A stretch of 64,000 nucleotides of DNA from Bordetella sp. (GTDB lineage Bacteria; Pseudomonadota; Gammaproteobacteria; Burkholderiales; Burkholderiaceae_B): contig CP063810.1 in assembly GCA_022818765.1 (NCBI GenBank), positions 1 to 64,000 of the forward strand. The letters are read 5' to 3'. How positions within the stretch are numbered: the first letter of the stretch is position 1; each line of letters starts with the position of its first letter. Below the pieces are notes generated by a model that saw only the letters and a list, made by a program, of their open reading frames with translations, searched no databases and had not been told where the DNA came from. Made by a program: the position numbers and the translations under genes. Positions 41,612-52,663 of this stretch are shown here, in pieces.

Positions 41612-42103
41612 TTAAAATTATTTTCTTATGTTAAGCATATTTAAATTTACATCAACTGATTAGAGCAATTTAAATTTAACTTTTCTTAAAAAAGTTTCAT
41701 TATAATCCTTTTTTATATGAATTTTTAAATTCACTTTCATAATTTATAAAAAAAGTAATAGCTTTATATAATATTTTTTATGTTCTTTATATAATGAAAA
41801 ATTATTTATTAAGTTAAGTTATTTATGTTTACGATGATTCATAATTACATTCTTCACTTAATGCCAATGAAATCTAGAAAATCATAGCAGGATTTAATTT
41901 TTGTTAAATTTTTAATTTTATGTGAAAAGATAAAATCTGAATAACTATTTGATATGATCAATATTCTTATATTCATTAAAACCAATCCCATTAGTTTAAA
42001 AAAATAAATTATTAAATAAAATAAATAGATTTCATCTTTTTATATTAAAAATAGTCAAATTTTGACTAAATCTATTTTATATTTAAAACTGAGTAGTGTT
42101 CTT
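41612..42103. other. Gene-free AT-rich region upstream of cysS
   Basis: About 490 bp between divergent lpxH and cysS. In relatives peptidyl-prolyl isomerase genes often lie here; no remnant is recognisable. A small 8-bp palindrome around AGTCAAATTTTGACT (about 42052-42067) lies shortly before the cysS start. Both promoters must be here. Confidence 0.5.
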
Positions 42104-43555
42104 ATGCAAAATATTTACAATACACTAACACGTATTAAGGAAAAACTAAAACCTGTTTGTTCAGGACACGTAAAAATGTATGTTTGCGGAGTAACTGTAT
42201 ATGATTATTGTCATCTAGGACATGCTCGAATATTTGTAAATTTTGATATAGTTCAACGTTGGTTATGTGCTCAAGGACTCAATGTAAAATATGTCAGAAA
42301 CATTACAGATATTGATGATAAAATTATCTTTCGCTCACAAGAAAAAAAAATTCAATTAGGTGAAATTACTAATTTCTATATTGCTGCTATGCATGCTGAT
42401 GAACAAGCTCTTGGTGTTAAGATTCCTTATAAAGAGCCTCTTGCTACCTCATATATCAAGGAAATGTTAGATATTATTGATAAATTAAAAGCTAAAGATA
42501 TTGCTTACCAGAATGAGAATGGCGATATGAATTTTTCAATTAGAAAATTTTCTAATTATGGAAAATTATCTGGAAAAATTTTAAAGGATCTAAAAATTGG
42601 AAACAGAGTTAAACTTGTTTCAATAGATAAGCGTGATTCGTTTGATTTTGTTTTATGGAAACGCATAAAAAACAATTCAATTGCACCTGAAATTAAATGG
42701 GATTCTCAATATGGTTCAGGACGACCAGGTTGGCATCTTGAATGTTCTGCAATGAGTAATGCTTTGTTAGGATTACCATTAGATATTCATGGGGGAGGAC
42801 CTGATCTTTTGTTTCCTCATCATGAAAATGAGATCGCTCAATCTGAATCTGCTTTTGAATGTTCTTTATCTAATCTTTGGATGCATTGTGGTCCACTAAT
42901 GATAAATGGACAAAAAATGTCTAAATCATTAGGAAATTTCCGAACGATTCGACAAATTATAGGAATAGGTAACACTTCCGAAATTAATTATCAAGTGAAT
43001 ATGCGAGAAGCAGAAATGCTACGATTTTTCATTATACGAAAGCATTATCGTAGTATTCTACATTATTCTTTTGAAAATTTAATTGATGCACAAAATGCAC
43101 TTGATAAACTTTATCAAACTTTAAAAAACGTTGATCCTGAAATTTGTAATATTGATTGGTGTGATTCACAAGCTGAAAATTTTAGAATATCAATGAACGA
43201 CGACTTTAATACTCCTAATGCTATTTCTATTTTATTTGAACTAGCTAATCAAGCAAACAAAAAAAACTGTCATAAGAGTTCAGGTCTGCTTAAGGCTCTA
43301 GCAGGTTTATTAGGTATTTTGCAGCAAAATCCATCTGATTATTTTAAGATTCCGTCTAGATATAATCAAAACTACAAAACACAGAAAAAGAATATTTCCA
43401 AAAAATATATTGAAGAGTTGATTGTTCAAAGGTTAAATGCGAGAAAATTGAAAAACTATAATGAAGCGGATCGCATTCGAAAACTTTTGCAAAAATATGG
43501 AGTGGATCTTCAAGATAAGAAAGATGGTAATACTGAATGGCAATTTATTAATTAA
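42104..43555 (+). CDS. cysS: Cysteinyl-tRNA synthetase
   Basis: Charges tRNA-Cys. Class I synthetase, 483 aa from ATG 42104; an in-frame TTG at 42062 is less likely. Zinc Cys in MYVCGVTVYD, HIGH-type YCHLGHAR, second zinc Cys in GWHLECSAMS, PHHENEIAQSE and the KMSKS loop NGQKMSKSLGNF. The C-terminal DALR/anticodon domain ends LLQKYGVDLQDKKDG. Confidence 0.97.
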   Translation: MQNIYNTLTRIKEKLKPVCSGHVKMYVCGVTVYDYCHLGHARIFVNFDIVQRWLCAQGLNVKYVRNITDIDDKIIFRSQEKKIQLGEITNFYIAAMHADEQALGVKIPYKEPLATSYIKEMLDIIDKLKAKDIAYQNENGDMNFSIRKFSNYGKLSGKILKDLKIGNRVKLVSIDKRDSFDFVLWKRIKNNSIAPEIKWDSQYGSGRPGWHLECSAMSNALLGLPLDIHGGGPDLLFPHHENEIAQSESAFECSLSNLWMHCGPLMINGQKMSKSLGNFRTIRQIIGIGNTSEINYQVNMREAEMLRFFIIRKHYRSILHYSFENLIDAQNALDKLYQTLKNVDPEICNIDWCDSQAENFRISMNDDFNTPNAISILFELANQANKKNCHKSSGLLKALAGLLGILQQNPSDYFKIPSRYNQNYKTQKKNISKKYIEELIVQRLNARKLKNYNEADRIRKLLQKYGVDLQDKKDGNTEWQFIN

Positions 43556-43847
43556 TACTGCCTTATTAAAATTCTTTTTTTAGAAGAACAATTTTTGGAT
43601 TTAAATAAAAATATCTAAATATTCTTACAAGATTAAGATTATATTAAAATAAATAAAAAAATTTAATATTGTTAAAAAATTCTATAATTTTAGGGTTAAT
43701 TTAATTATTTTAATAAGTTTTATTTAATTGATTTATCAAAATAATACATTTAATTAATTTCAATAATAAGCAAGAACGGGTAAGTTTTTCTTAATTTAAA
43801 TTGAAATTAGTATAGGTTTAATTGTATATTTTTACGGAATCCTTTCC

Positions 43848-44813
43848 ATGCGTAATATATTTTTAGAATTCGAAAAACCTCTTGAAAATCTTGAAAATAA
43901 AATTGAACAGCTCCGATATATACAAACAGATTCAGCTGTTGATATTTCAGAAGAAATTAATCGGTTGCAAAAAAAGAGTCAAACTTTAATAAAAAATATC
44001 TATTCCAAATTAACTCCATGGCAAATAACACTAATATCTCGACATCCTCAAAGACCACATACCATAGATTATATAAATGAAATTTATACAGATTTTCATG
44101 AGCTACATGGAGACCGAATGTATGCCGATGATCAATCAATTATTGGTGGATTAGCTCGATTTAATGGAGTGTCATGCATGATCATTGGACATCAAAAAGG
44201 TCGTGATACAAAAGAGAGAACAATCCGAAATTTTGGAATGCCTTTACCAGAAGGATATCGAAAAGCTCTACGCTTAATGCGTTTAGCCGAAAAATTTAGG
44301 ATTCCTGTATTTACCTTTATTGATACACCTGGAGCATATCCAGGTATATGTGCAGAAGAACGAGGTCAGTCTGAAGCAATTGGGAAAAATTTATGCGTTA
44401 TGTCAGAATTAAAAGTTCCAATTATTACTACTGTTATTGGTGAAGGTGGTTCTGGTGGCGCTTTAGCAATTGCTATAGGAAACACGGTTTTAATGCTTCA
44501 ATATGCAATTTATTCGGTTATTTCACCAGAAGGATGTGCAGCTATATTGTGGAGAAATTCCGAAAAAACAGCAGAAGCTGCAGATGCGCTTTCAATTGTA
44601 TCGTATCGATTAAAGGAATTAGGTTTAATAGATCAAATTATTGATGAACCATTAGGTGGAGCTCATCGAGATATAAAATTAATGGCTCGTTCATTGCGTC
44701 ATTCATTAGCTGATTCTTTAAGATTATTACAAAATTTATCTGCAGAAGAATTAGTTCAACAGAGAATGCAACGATTATTTTCTTATGGCCGGTTTCAAGA
44801 AATACGAATTTAG
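43848..44813 (+). CDS. accA: Acetyl-CoA carboxylase carboxyltransferase subunit alpha
   Basis: Transfers carboxyl from biotin to acetyl-CoA for fatty acid synthesis, with AccD. 321 aa. Blocks: [19 protein letters not shown] at the N-terminus, [64 protein letters not shown] and [15 protein letters not shown]. The 292-bp stretch before it has no gene; some relatives have a DNA glycosylase there. Confidence 0.97.
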   Translation: MRNIFLEFEKPLENLENKIEQLRYIQTDSAVDISEEINRLQKKSQTLIKNIYSKLTPWQITLISRHPQRPHTIDYINEIYTDFHELHGDRMYADDQSIIGGLARFNGVSCMIIGHQKGRDTKERTIRNFGMPLPEGYRKALRLMRLAEKFRIPVFTFIDTPGAYPGICAEERGQSEAIGKNLCVMSELKVPIITTVIGEGGSGGALAIAIGNTVLMLQYAIYSVISPEGCAAILWRNSEKTAEAADALSIVSYRLKELGLIDQIIDEPLGGAHRDIKLMARSLRHSLADSLRLLQNLSAEELVQQRMQRLFSYGRFQEIRI

Positions 44814-44864
44814 TGATTTTTGATTAATATAAGAAATATTCTTAATTTCTTGATAATTACCTAC

Positions 44865-45905
44865 ATGGATAGATGTTTATTTATGAATAATATTTCATTA
44901 GTCAAGAATCTTAGTATGCCAATTCAAAATCAACTAAAAAATTTAAAAAAATTACCTTCTCATATTGCTATTGGAGTAAGTGGTGGCATTGATTCTGCTA
45001 TGTTAGCTCTAATAGCTAATCAAGTAACTCGTGAGATGGGAATTAATTTGATTTGTTTTCACATTAATCATGGTTTACATATAGATGCGGATGAATGGGA
45101 AAAACAAGTATTTTTTTTGGCAAGTTTATTAAAACTGAAAGTTTACCAAAAAAATATTTTTATACATAAAAAAAACAATTATGGTTTGGAAGCTGCAGCT
45201 AGGAATGAACGTTTTAAAGCTTTTTTAAATTTAGCTAATGAACACAATATAAAACATATTTTATTAGCTCACCATCAAGATGATCAAGCAGAAACAGTAT
45301 TGATGAGATTGCTGCGAGGCACTGGTCTCCAAGGAATAAGGGCAATGTTACCAATTACTCAACGTGAAGGTATTTTATATATTCGACCTTGGTTAGAAAT
45401 TAACCGTCAATATATTCTTAATGCAGGCGAATTATTTTCTAAGACAAATTCTTGGATAGCAGTAAATGATCCAGCAAATTTTGATTCTAAATATACTCGT
45501 TCCATTGTGAGAAAAGAATTAACGCCGATTCTAAATTATCGTTGGCCAAGTTGGAAGAAAATTCTATCGCGCCATGCTAATCATATGGCAGAAATAGAAG
45601 AATTTATTAAAGAATTCGTACAATTAGATTTAAAAAAATTAAGTCTCAATAAAGATAATCGAAGCTTATCTTTATCTAAATGGCGAAGTTTATCTTATGT
45701 AAGACAAGTACAAATATTAAGATATTGGTTGGATTTTCATGGAATATATATGTTAAATCATAAATGGTTGAAAAATTTATTAAGACAACTTAAACAATTG
45801 CATAATTTTGGATTTGATCGAAAAATGATAGTGCAACATGGTAATCATCAAATTTTTTGTCATAAAAATAAAATATGGATTGAAATTTGTAATAAACAGA
45901 AATAG
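44865..45905 (+). CDS. tilS: tRNA(Ile)-lysidine synthase
   Basis: Converts C34 of tRNA-Ile(CAU) to lysidine so that it reads AUA. PP-loop IGVSGGIDSAMLALIA, FHINHGLHIDADEWE, EAAARNERFKAFL and LAHHQDDQAETVLMRLLRGTG are typical. About 347 aa. ATG 44865 and ATG 44883 are both possible starts; a TTG at 44820 is in frame too. Six nt separate accA from the longest frame, suggesting an accA-tilS transcript. Confidence 0.94.
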   Translation: MDRCLFMNNISLVKNLSMPIQNQLKNLKKLPSHIAIGVSGGIDSAMLALIANQVTREMGINLICFHINHGLHIDADEWEKQVFFLASLLKLKVYQKNIFIHKKNNYGLEAAARNERFKAFLNLANEHNIKHILLAHHQDDQAETVLMRLLRGTGLQGIRAMLPITQREGILYIRPWLEINRQYILNAGELFSKTNSWIAVNDPANFDSKYTRSIVRKELTPILNYRWPSWKKILSRHANHMAEIEEFIKEFVQLDLKKLSLNKDNRSLSLSKWRSLSYVRQVQILRYWLDFHGIYMLNHKWLKNLLRQLKQLHNFGFDRKMIVQHGNHQIFCHKNKIWIEICNKQK

Positions 45906-46006
45906 GTTTTTAAAAAATGTTGAGAACTATTTACTAATATTCCTATTCAATGCAATAATCTACTCGAAAAATTTCATATATTAAATACTTTTTTCTAGGA
46001 TCTTAC

Positions 46007-47257
46007 ATGTCCTTAGTCGTTCATAAATATGGTGGCACATCGATGGGTTCGATCGATCGAATTAAGAAAGTAGCCCTTCGAATTGTAAAATGGCATAATG
46101 CTGGATATCAAGTTGTTGTGGTCCCATCAGCTATGGCTGGTGAAACAAATCGTTTATTAAAACTAGCTAAAGATATAACTATTGAACCTGATAATAGAGA
46201 ATTGGATATGTTAGCTTCAACAGGAGAACAAGTAAGTAGTGCCTTGTTAGCTATTGCTTTGCAATCTGCTGGAGTTCCTGCTCGAAGTTATGCTGGATGG
46301 CAAGTTCCATTTCGAACTAATAATGCATATACAAAAGCTCGTATAGTTTCTATAGATGATCAATTAATTCGTTCGGATTTAAGCTCTGGAAAAGTTGTCG
46401 TTATAACAGGGTTTCAAGGTATAGACCCGAATGGACATATTACAACTCTAGGTAGAGGTGGTTCTGATACTTCAGCTGTGGCTGTTGCATCTGTATTAAA
46501 GGCAGATGAATGTTTGATATATACAGATGTAGATGGGGTATACACAACTGATCCAAGAATTGTTCCAGAAGCATGTCGAATGCCAGTTGTTTCATTTGAA
46601 GAAATGCTAGAAATGGCTTCTTTAGGATCTAAAGTATTACAAATACGTTCAGTTGAATTTGCCGGTAAATATCGTGTACCTACACGAGTGTTATCATCTC
46701 TCACTGACCCTCTTCTTGATCTTGAAGAAGAAACTCGTTCCGGAACTTTGATTACTTTTGAGGAAGATGAAAAAATGGAGGAAGCTCTAGTTTCAGGTAT
46801 TGCTTTTAGTCGTGATGAAGCAAAAGTTACGTTGTTATCTGTTCCAGATCAACCTGGAATCGCTTATTCTATTTTAGGACCTGTGGCAGAGGCAAATATT
46901 GATGTTGATATGATTGTTCAAAATCAATCCGTTTCTGGAATGACTGATTTCTCTTTCACAGTAAATCGAAATGAATTTCAAAAGGTTATTGAGTTATTAA
47001 AAAATAAAGTTATACCAGCTGTTCAAGCTAAAGAATTAGCTACAGATCAAAAGGTTGCAAAAGTTTCTATTGTAGGTATTGGGATGCGTTCTCATGTTGG
47101 AGTAGCTAGCTTGATGTTTCAAGCTCTTTCTAACAAAGGAATTAATATTCAAATGATTAGTACTAGTGAAATAAGAACATCAGTTGTGATTGAAGATCAA
47201 TATATGGAATTAGCTGTAAGAACTTTACATCATACATTTGGTTTGGATCAAATCTAG
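46007..47257 (+). CDS. lysC: Aspartate kinase
   Basis: First step of the aspartate family pathway (lysine, threonine, methionine, diaminopimelate). 416 aa. Kinase domain with VHKYGGTSMGS, ASTGEQVSSALLAIAL and TTLGRGGSDTSAVAVA; two ACT domains at the C-terminus (from VTLLSVPDQPGIAYSILGP and VGIGMRSHVGVASLMFQAL). The 101-bp leader is too short for a lysine riboswitch and no such structure is seen. Feeds dapA at 34 kb. Confidence 0.97.
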   Translation: MSLVVHKYGGTSMGSIDRIKKVALRIVKWHNAGYQVVVVPSAMAGETNRLLKLAKDITIEPDNRELDMLASTGEQVSSALLAIALQSAGVPARSYAGWQVPFRTNNAYTKARIVSIDDQLIRSDLSSGKVVVITGFQGIDPNGHITTLGRGGSDTSAVAVASVLKADECLIYTDVDGVYTTDPRIVPEACRMPVVSFEEMLEMASLGSKVLQIRSVEFAGKYRVPTRVLSSLTDPLLDLEEETRSGTLITFEEDEKMEEALVSGIAFSRDEAKVTLLSVPDQPGIAYSILGPVAEANIDVDMIVQNQSVSGMTDFSFTVNRNEFQKVIELLKNKVIPAVQAKELATDQKVAKVSIVGIGMRSHVGVASLMFQALSNKGINIQMISTSEIRTSVVIEDQYMELAVRTLHHTFGLDQI

Positions 47258-47329
47258 TTTGAAAATAATAAATACTGATAAAATTCTAAAATTATTTAAA
47301 TCGTGTTAGAATTGTAAACTTTATAATTT

Positions 47330-47423
47330 GGAGGTGTGCCCGAGTGGCTGAAGGGGCTCCCCTGCTAAGGGAGTGTGTAATTCTGAAATTGCACCGTGAG
47401 TTCGAATCTCACCGCCTCTGCCA
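47330..47423 (+). tRNA. tRNA-Ser (anticodon GCU)
   Basis: A 94-nt type II tRNA with long variable arm. Acceptor GGAGGTG with CGCCTCT, anticodon arm CTCCC-CTGCTAA-GGGAG giving GCU, T arm GTGAG-TTCGAAT-CTCAC, discriminator G, CCA encoded. Follows lysC as in relatives. Confidence 0.96.
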
Positions 47424-47472
47424 ATTTTAAAAAAAATGAATGCTTTCTGAAATTTAGAATTTGAGTTTTTGT

Positions 47473-47550
47473 GCGCCCGTAGCTCAGTTGGATCAGAGTA
47501 CTTGGCTACGAACCAAGGGGTCGTGGGTTCGAATCCTGCCGGGCGCGCCA
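47473..47550 (+). tRNA. tRNA-Arg (anticodon ACG)
   Basis: Acceptor GCGCCCG with CGGGCGC, anticodon arm CTTGG-CTACGAA-CCAAG giving ACG (A34 normally edited to inosine by TadA), T arm GTGGG-TTCGAAT-CCTGC, discriminator G, CCA encoded. Third arginine tRNA in this window. Confidence 0.96.
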
Positions 47551-47760
47551 AATTTTAAAATTAAAACATAGAGCATTGAAATTTAATTTATAAGTTTAAA
47601 CATTAGATTTTTTAATTTTTCAATTAAATAAGCTTATCTGAATAATTATTCGAAACCAAAACTCATATTTTTTATGAAATCTAAAATTATTTAGATCTGC
47701 TTTCTATAAATTTTCAAAAAATCACGAACAATTAAATTCTGCTAGAAATTTCTCATAAAT

Positions 47761-49245
47761 ATGATTGAGGTTGGTAATAAACTAGGCCTGGAAATGGAAA
47801 TGGTTATAGTTCATAAAGGTACTATTAAAAGCCATCCTATTCAAAATTATTTTCAGAATTTAGCTAAAATCAAGCGATCTAGAGGAATAAGTATTACGAT
47901 AAAACAAGTTAATGGTATTAATATTGAATTAAATACCTTTCTTGGAAAAAGTGGTCTTGATAATGGTTTTAATCTCCTTGAAACATCTTTTTCACCTATA
48001 CAAGGAGAAGGTAATTTAGTTCGTTTATATGAATTAATTAATCAAGAATTAAATGATGTTATAAATGGACTTGAACTTGAAAATGCGACCATATTAAATG
48101 CATCTAATCATCCTTATTGTCGTGTTGATGCTGAATGGTATTCTAGAGTTTGTACTCCTCGAAGAATTTATAAAGAACTAGTCGGATATCGTAAATGGAA
48201 TCATTGGGTTGGGATCGATTCGAAAGCTCAAAATGGACCTTGTACTTCCATTGATATAAAACAAGCTGCACGTGCTCTAAATGTTATTTTAGGATTATCT
48301 CCTGCCTTTATAGCCTTATATGCAAATAGTCCTATAGAAAATGGAGAGATTACAGGTTTAAAAGAAAATCGACTCACCATGTGGAGTAAGATGTTTAGAA
48401 ACTCTCGATTTTCAGGAGATTTTTTCTTACATTGTTTGCCTAATCGCCCATTTAATAATTTAGGTGATTATTTTCGTTGGATGTTTGGACCTAATACAGT
48501 AACTCGATCTTTATCAAAAGATTTAATAATTGATGATTATAAGTCTAGTGAAAATACATTTTTAGATAATCATCCATCTTTAATTGCTTTTTTATATTCG
48601 AATAAATGGAAAGGGTATTGCTATGAAACAAATAAAAATATCATATTAAAACCAAATGTCGAGCATTTTGTATATTCACAGTTTGCACATTTTTTAGATG
48701 CGCGTTGGCGATATAGTTTAGAACGTCTTCCTTCAATTTCTGTTCTTTTAAAAAATTGGGAAAATCCAAAAGGAATCGAAGAACTCTTTGAAGATTATGG
48801 TGTTGATGGATATATAGAAGGAAGGGCAACAGGAGCGGTATTTTCAGATGCTCAATTAATCAATGAAATAGGTAAAGATCTTGCTTCTACTGTTGTAATT
48901 TCACCGTCAGCATTACAGCTAGGGTTGCTTAGAAACATTGAAGAATCTGAAAGACTTATGTATAGATGGGGTTGGTTAAAATTGAAACATATGCGATTTC
49001 AAGCTATTAAGCAAGCCTTTGAAGATAAATCAATTTGTAAATTAGTAAAAGATGTTTTGTTTGTCGCTGGAAAAGGACTTGAAAGATATGAACAACATTG
49101 GTTAGATTATCCAAGATTCAATTTTGAATCACGCAAAACAGGAGCAGATCGTCTTTTAGAAATTTGGAATTCAAGCAATGGAGATCCTTCAGAACGCTTA
49201 ATTCAATTGAATGATATACGAACTCTGAAACTATCTAATATTTGA
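47761..49245 (+). CDS. Glutamate-cysteine ligase family protein
   Basis: Probably forms gamma-glutamylcysteine, the first step of glutathione synthesis. 494 aa. Seen: LGLEMEMVIV near the N-terminus (acidic residues typical of the GCS ATP/Mg site), EWYSRVCTPRRIYKELVG, HWVGIDSKAQNGPCTSID, ALYANSPIENGEITGLKENR and the C-terminal KTGADRLLEIWN. These blocks resemble the GCS2-type ligases annotated in betaproteobacteria; I am confident of the superfamily, less of the exact reaction. No gshB is in the window. It ends 91 bp before the convergent solute-binding protein gene. Confidence 0.78.
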   Translation: MIEVGNKLGLEMEMVIVHKGTIKSHPIQNYFQNLAKIKRSRGISITIKQVNGINIELNTFLGKSGLDNGFNLLETSFSPIQGEGNLVRLYELINQELNDVINGLELENATILNASNHPYCRVDAEWYSRVCTPRRIYKELVGYRKWNHWVGIDSKAQNGPCTSIDIKQAARALNVILGLSPAFIALYANSPIENGEITGLKENRLTMWSKMFRNSRFSGDFFLHCLPNRPFNNLGDYFRWMFGPNTVTRSLSKDLIIDDYKSSENTFLDNHPSLIAFLYSNKWKGYCYETNKNIILKPNVEHFVYSQFAHFLDARWRYSLERLPSISVLLKNWENPKGIEELFEDYGVDGYIEGRATGAVFSDAQLINEIGKDLASTVVISPSALQLGLLRNIEESERLMYRWGWLKLKHMRFQAIKQAFEDKSICKLVKDVLFVAGKGLERYEQHWLDYPRFNFESRKTGADRLLEIWNSSNGDPSERLIQLNDIRTLKLSNI

Positions 49246-49336
49246 TTATTATAGATTTTTAGGAAAACCAATAGGATGGAAATTAATTCAAAAATTTATT
49301 TATCATCATAGACATCATCAGCAGCTAAAAGAATAT

Positions 49337-50494
49337 CTACTGGGGGTCAAAGCCAATGAGACGAGAAGTTTTCAAATTTAGAACTATTTTGGCAGGATCA
49401 GTCCAAATTTGACTAAGTTGTCTCGGTTTAGCTCCATTTAGAATACGTGCAATAGTTTCTGCATAGAATAATCCTACATATGAGTAATCAGCTTGAGCCA
49501 TACTCATTAGAATTCCTTGTTTTACTTCTTCAGAACCTAACATAGAAAAACTAGGAACTTTTGCATCAAGTAAAATTTCTGCAATTTGCTTAACATTCTC
49601 AGCAGTAATACCTCTATGAACAGTAACATATGCAGCATCGATCTTTTGTGAAATTTCTTCATAGCATTTTACTACATTTTGAGACGCATCTTTTTGAGGA
49701 ATACTATGAGAAAGAGCATTACAATGAATTATTTGAAAATCTCTTTCTTTCGCAACTTGCTCAACAGCCGATACAGCACTATAAGTCCGTCCTTCTGCAC
49801 TATCTTCATATACTAGACCCAATTTCTTAAAACGAGCAATTTCATGGAAAAGTCGAACCTGTTGTTGATATCGTTCAGGTTGAACTCGAGCATGAAGGTT
49901 ATCTAAACCGCTATCTTCAGGACTTTTAATAATACATGATCCAACAGGATCACTAGTTGAAGTAACAACAGTAGGTATGGGTGCTCCTATACTTACCATA
50001 TCTTGTCCTGCCCATGTTCCCATAGCAATCACAAGATCAACATCTTTTCTTTTTTTAAGATGTTCTAAAATCATCTGTCTAACATTTAATTGATCATTTT
50101 CTAAAAAATTATCAGGTTGCCACCAAGCATCACTAACAAATTCAATGTAATCACTATATGTAGTTTCTGAAAGTAATTTCCAAAGTTGACTACCATTTAG
50201 GCTATTGGGTATATCAGGTAAACTTATCCATCCTAATTGTTGCAAACCATAAGCAATGACTAATAATGTTTTCGGGTAATCTGCATAATCTCCACTTGCA
50301 AAATAGCCAATTCGCCATTTCTCTGCATCTGCTCTTTTTCTAGGATGCGTAGAGATAGTATTACTTACTTCTATTGAAGAATCATTTATTTTTGCAATTT
50401 CATATACGTTTGTTACATTTGCTCTAATTGGAAACCATAGAAAAATGGTAACAACTAAAAGAATCACAAAATATGAGAAATGTTTCATGATCAT
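49337..50494 (-). CDS. Periplasmic ABC-type solute-binding protein without transporter partners
   Basis: A periplasmic binding protein of the ABC substrate-binding type (PF04392-like by appearance), 385 aa. The signal sequence is clear: YFVILLVVTIFLWFPIRA after a short basic start. The body has KWRIGYFASGDYADYPKTL, DLVIAMGTWAGQDMVSIGAPIPTVVT, STSDPVGSCI, and the second lobe LGLVYEDSAEGRTYSAVSAVEQ. No permease or ATPase gene is adjacent. It starts 4 nt after the stop of the upstream sensor phosphatase, so both come from one transcript; I infer that it is the ligand-sensing partner of that cassette. Ligand unknown. Confidence 0.82.
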   Translation of the reverse strand: MIMKHFSYFVILLVVTIFLWFPIRANVTNVYEIAKINDSSIEVSNTISTHPRKRADAEKWRIGYFASGDYADYPKTLLVIAYGLQQLGWISLPDIPNSLNGSQLWKLLSETTYSDYIEFVSDAWWQPDNFLENDQLNVRQMILEHLKKRKDVDLVIAMGTWAGQDMVSIGAPIPTVVTSTSDPVGSCIIKSPEDSGLDNLHARVQPERYQQQVRLFHEIARFKKLGLVYEDSAEGRTYSAVSAVEQVAKERDFQIIHCNALSHSIPQKDASQNVVKCYEEISQKIDAAYVTVHRGITAENVKQIAEILLDAKVPSFSMLGSEEVKQGILMSMAQADYSYVGLFYAETIARILNGAKPRQLSQIWTDPAKIVLNLKTSRLIGFDPQ

Positions 50495-50498
50495 AAAT

Positions 50499-52513
50499 TT
50501 ACAATCGTCTTATTGCTATAAGAGTCATATCATCAGATTGTTCAATCCCATCTGAAAATAGACGAATATCGTTAATAACCATGTTAATTAATTCAGAGGA
50601 TGTGTTAGAATATTTAATAATATTATTCAGCCTGTTTTTTCCATATGATTTTCCAGTTTTATTCACGGATTTGGTAATACCATCAGTATAAATAAAAAGA
50701 GTTTCATCTAATTTTAAATATTTACATAAATGTTTATAATGCATATTCTCTTGTATACCACAATTTTTTGTAATATCTTCGTCAAGATTGTTTAAAAGTT
50801 TATTTTTTTCTCTGCCAACTATAATAGGAGAAGGAATACCAGCATTAGACCAATTAAATTCTCCAGTATGAATATCTAATATACCAATTAATAAATTTAT
50901 AAATATAAAATTTGGGTTATTTTCAACTAATTTATTATTAATCTTAAATAGAATAACAGCTGGATTCATTTCTTCTTTTTCTTCTTCAATTGTCGATTGT
51001 ATCAAAATTTTTGTAACAGCCATGAATAATGCAGCAGAAATTCCTTTGTCTGAAACATCCCCAATAACCACACATAAATTTTTATTTGATATTAAAAAAT
51101 AATCATAAAAGTCTCCTCCAACTTCTCTTTCTTGAAAAAAGGCTGCATTTAAATCAACTTTTTTTTGAATTTGATTTTCTTGGAAGGCCAGAGGAAGCAA
51201 TCCAATTTGCATAGCACGAGCAATATTTAATTGAGTTTCACGTTCTTTCGATGTTATTTCTTTCATTAATCGAGACACATTTTCTCTAAGTTCTTGATCC
51301 ATAAAAATAAATGATTCTGCTAACTTTCCAACTTCGTCTTTATATTTAAAAGAAAGTGTAACAATATAATTCGGAACAGAATATTCAGAAGTTAGATTTT
51401 GTTTTGGTAAGTGTCTTACATAATATGTTAAAGTCTTTAAAGGTCGAGAAATTCTTTCTGAAATTATCCATGCAAATATTAAAGCAATTAGCATCGTTGT
51501 AAAAAAAATAATAGCTTGACGATTAATTAAAAACCTAGCAGGGGCAGTTAAATCACTTTCAGGAACTGCTGAAATTAACATCCAACCTAAAGGTTTATAA
51601 CAAATGTAACTAATATACCAAAGATTTTTACCATCATTAAAAAGAATAGATTGAGCTGAACTATTTTTGTAGGAGTTTAATGTTTCTCGTAATGTTTTTT
51701 CATTTTTGATATCAATTGAATCTAAAAGATGTGTGTATTGTGGTGGTAAAGGAACTATCATATCTCCATTATTTTCAATAATAAATATAAACCCTGAACG
51801 GGCTAATGTTAAACGAGATAAATTACTTCGGACAGACATACCCATCTTTTTTCTTTGATTTTCAATTTGATCAATAATACCCTGATCATCATCTGAAACT
51901 ACAAAAACCCAATTCCATGGTTTAAAATATGAGAAATACCCATATCGAATTTCTTTTTTTTCGTTAATTATTTTAATGGTAATCTGTAAATAGCAAAACC
52001 ATAACCAACAGTCCGACTTTCTTCCAACATTGCTTTAGCTAGCTGACGATTTTTAAAATCAAATATTGATGTTAAAGGATAGGATAATATTTCTTGATTA
52101 CCACTTGCTAGAATTTTAAGATCTGCATCATAAACAAAAACGTATCGACTTTTTGCTAATTGAAGATTGTTGATCCATTCTATTGCCATCGTTTGTGCAG
52201 AATCTAGAGTAATAATTCCACGTTCTACCATTCCTGTATAATTTTCTAAAACTGAAGTAACAGTATCTCCTATTTCCATGAGTTGACCACGACTACTTCG
52301 GACAGCAGTGATTTTATCATTTAGTAAAGCTCCCCACCTAGCATTGGCATCCCTAATGATAAGATCCATGACATTGCTAACAGCATGTAATTCACTTGCT
52401 ATTACAGTTCGAGTTACATCTCGTTGTGTCGTAAATATAATAAAAGAAGCAACAACAACCAAGGTTGTAAAAACTAATAGAAAAATTTTACTTCGCATCG
52501 AACGGAAGAACAT
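50499..52513 (-). CDS. Cache-HAMP-SpoIIE/PP2C-type sensor phosphatase, one frameshift
   Basis: A membrane receptor with a cytosolic serine/threonine phosphatase. Order: TM1 (IFLLVFTTLVVVASFIIF), periplasmic Cache region 1 (ends YGFAIYRLPLK-YGYFSYFKPWNWVFVVSD), Cache-like region 2 (WYISYICYKPLGWMLISAVPESDL), TM2 (IIFFTTMLIALIFAWII), HAMP (SERISRPLKTLTYYVRHLP), then the PPM catalytic domain with GGDFYDYF, IGDVSDKGISAALFMA, YTDGITKSVN and SDDMTLIAI, so all metal Asp residues are present. The frame breaks after RLPLK; one A added to A4 at 51971-51974 (T4 on plus) restores LKIINEKKEIRYGYFSYF, giving about 671 aa. No anti-sigma kinase or STAS gene lies nearby. Confidence 0.85.
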
Positions 52514-52663
52514 AAGATCATACAGATTAATAAGAAAGTAGTGTACTGTTTATAATGTAAAGGAATTAAGTTAATTTTTACATCGATAGTTCCTATTGAT
52601 AATAAATTTTTTTGAAATTTTTCCATTTTTTAAGTACTTACAAAAAATTTTAGGTAATTAAAC

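Noticed and set aside
45906..46006. Lysine riboswitch ahead of lysC
   Set aside because: The leader is about 100 bp, too short for the roughly 170-nt aptamer, and shows no characteristic structure.
47321..47551. 76-residue minus-strand frame over two tRNAs
   Set aside because: It is the reverse reading of tRNA-Ser and tRNA-Arg, with no independent coding evidence.
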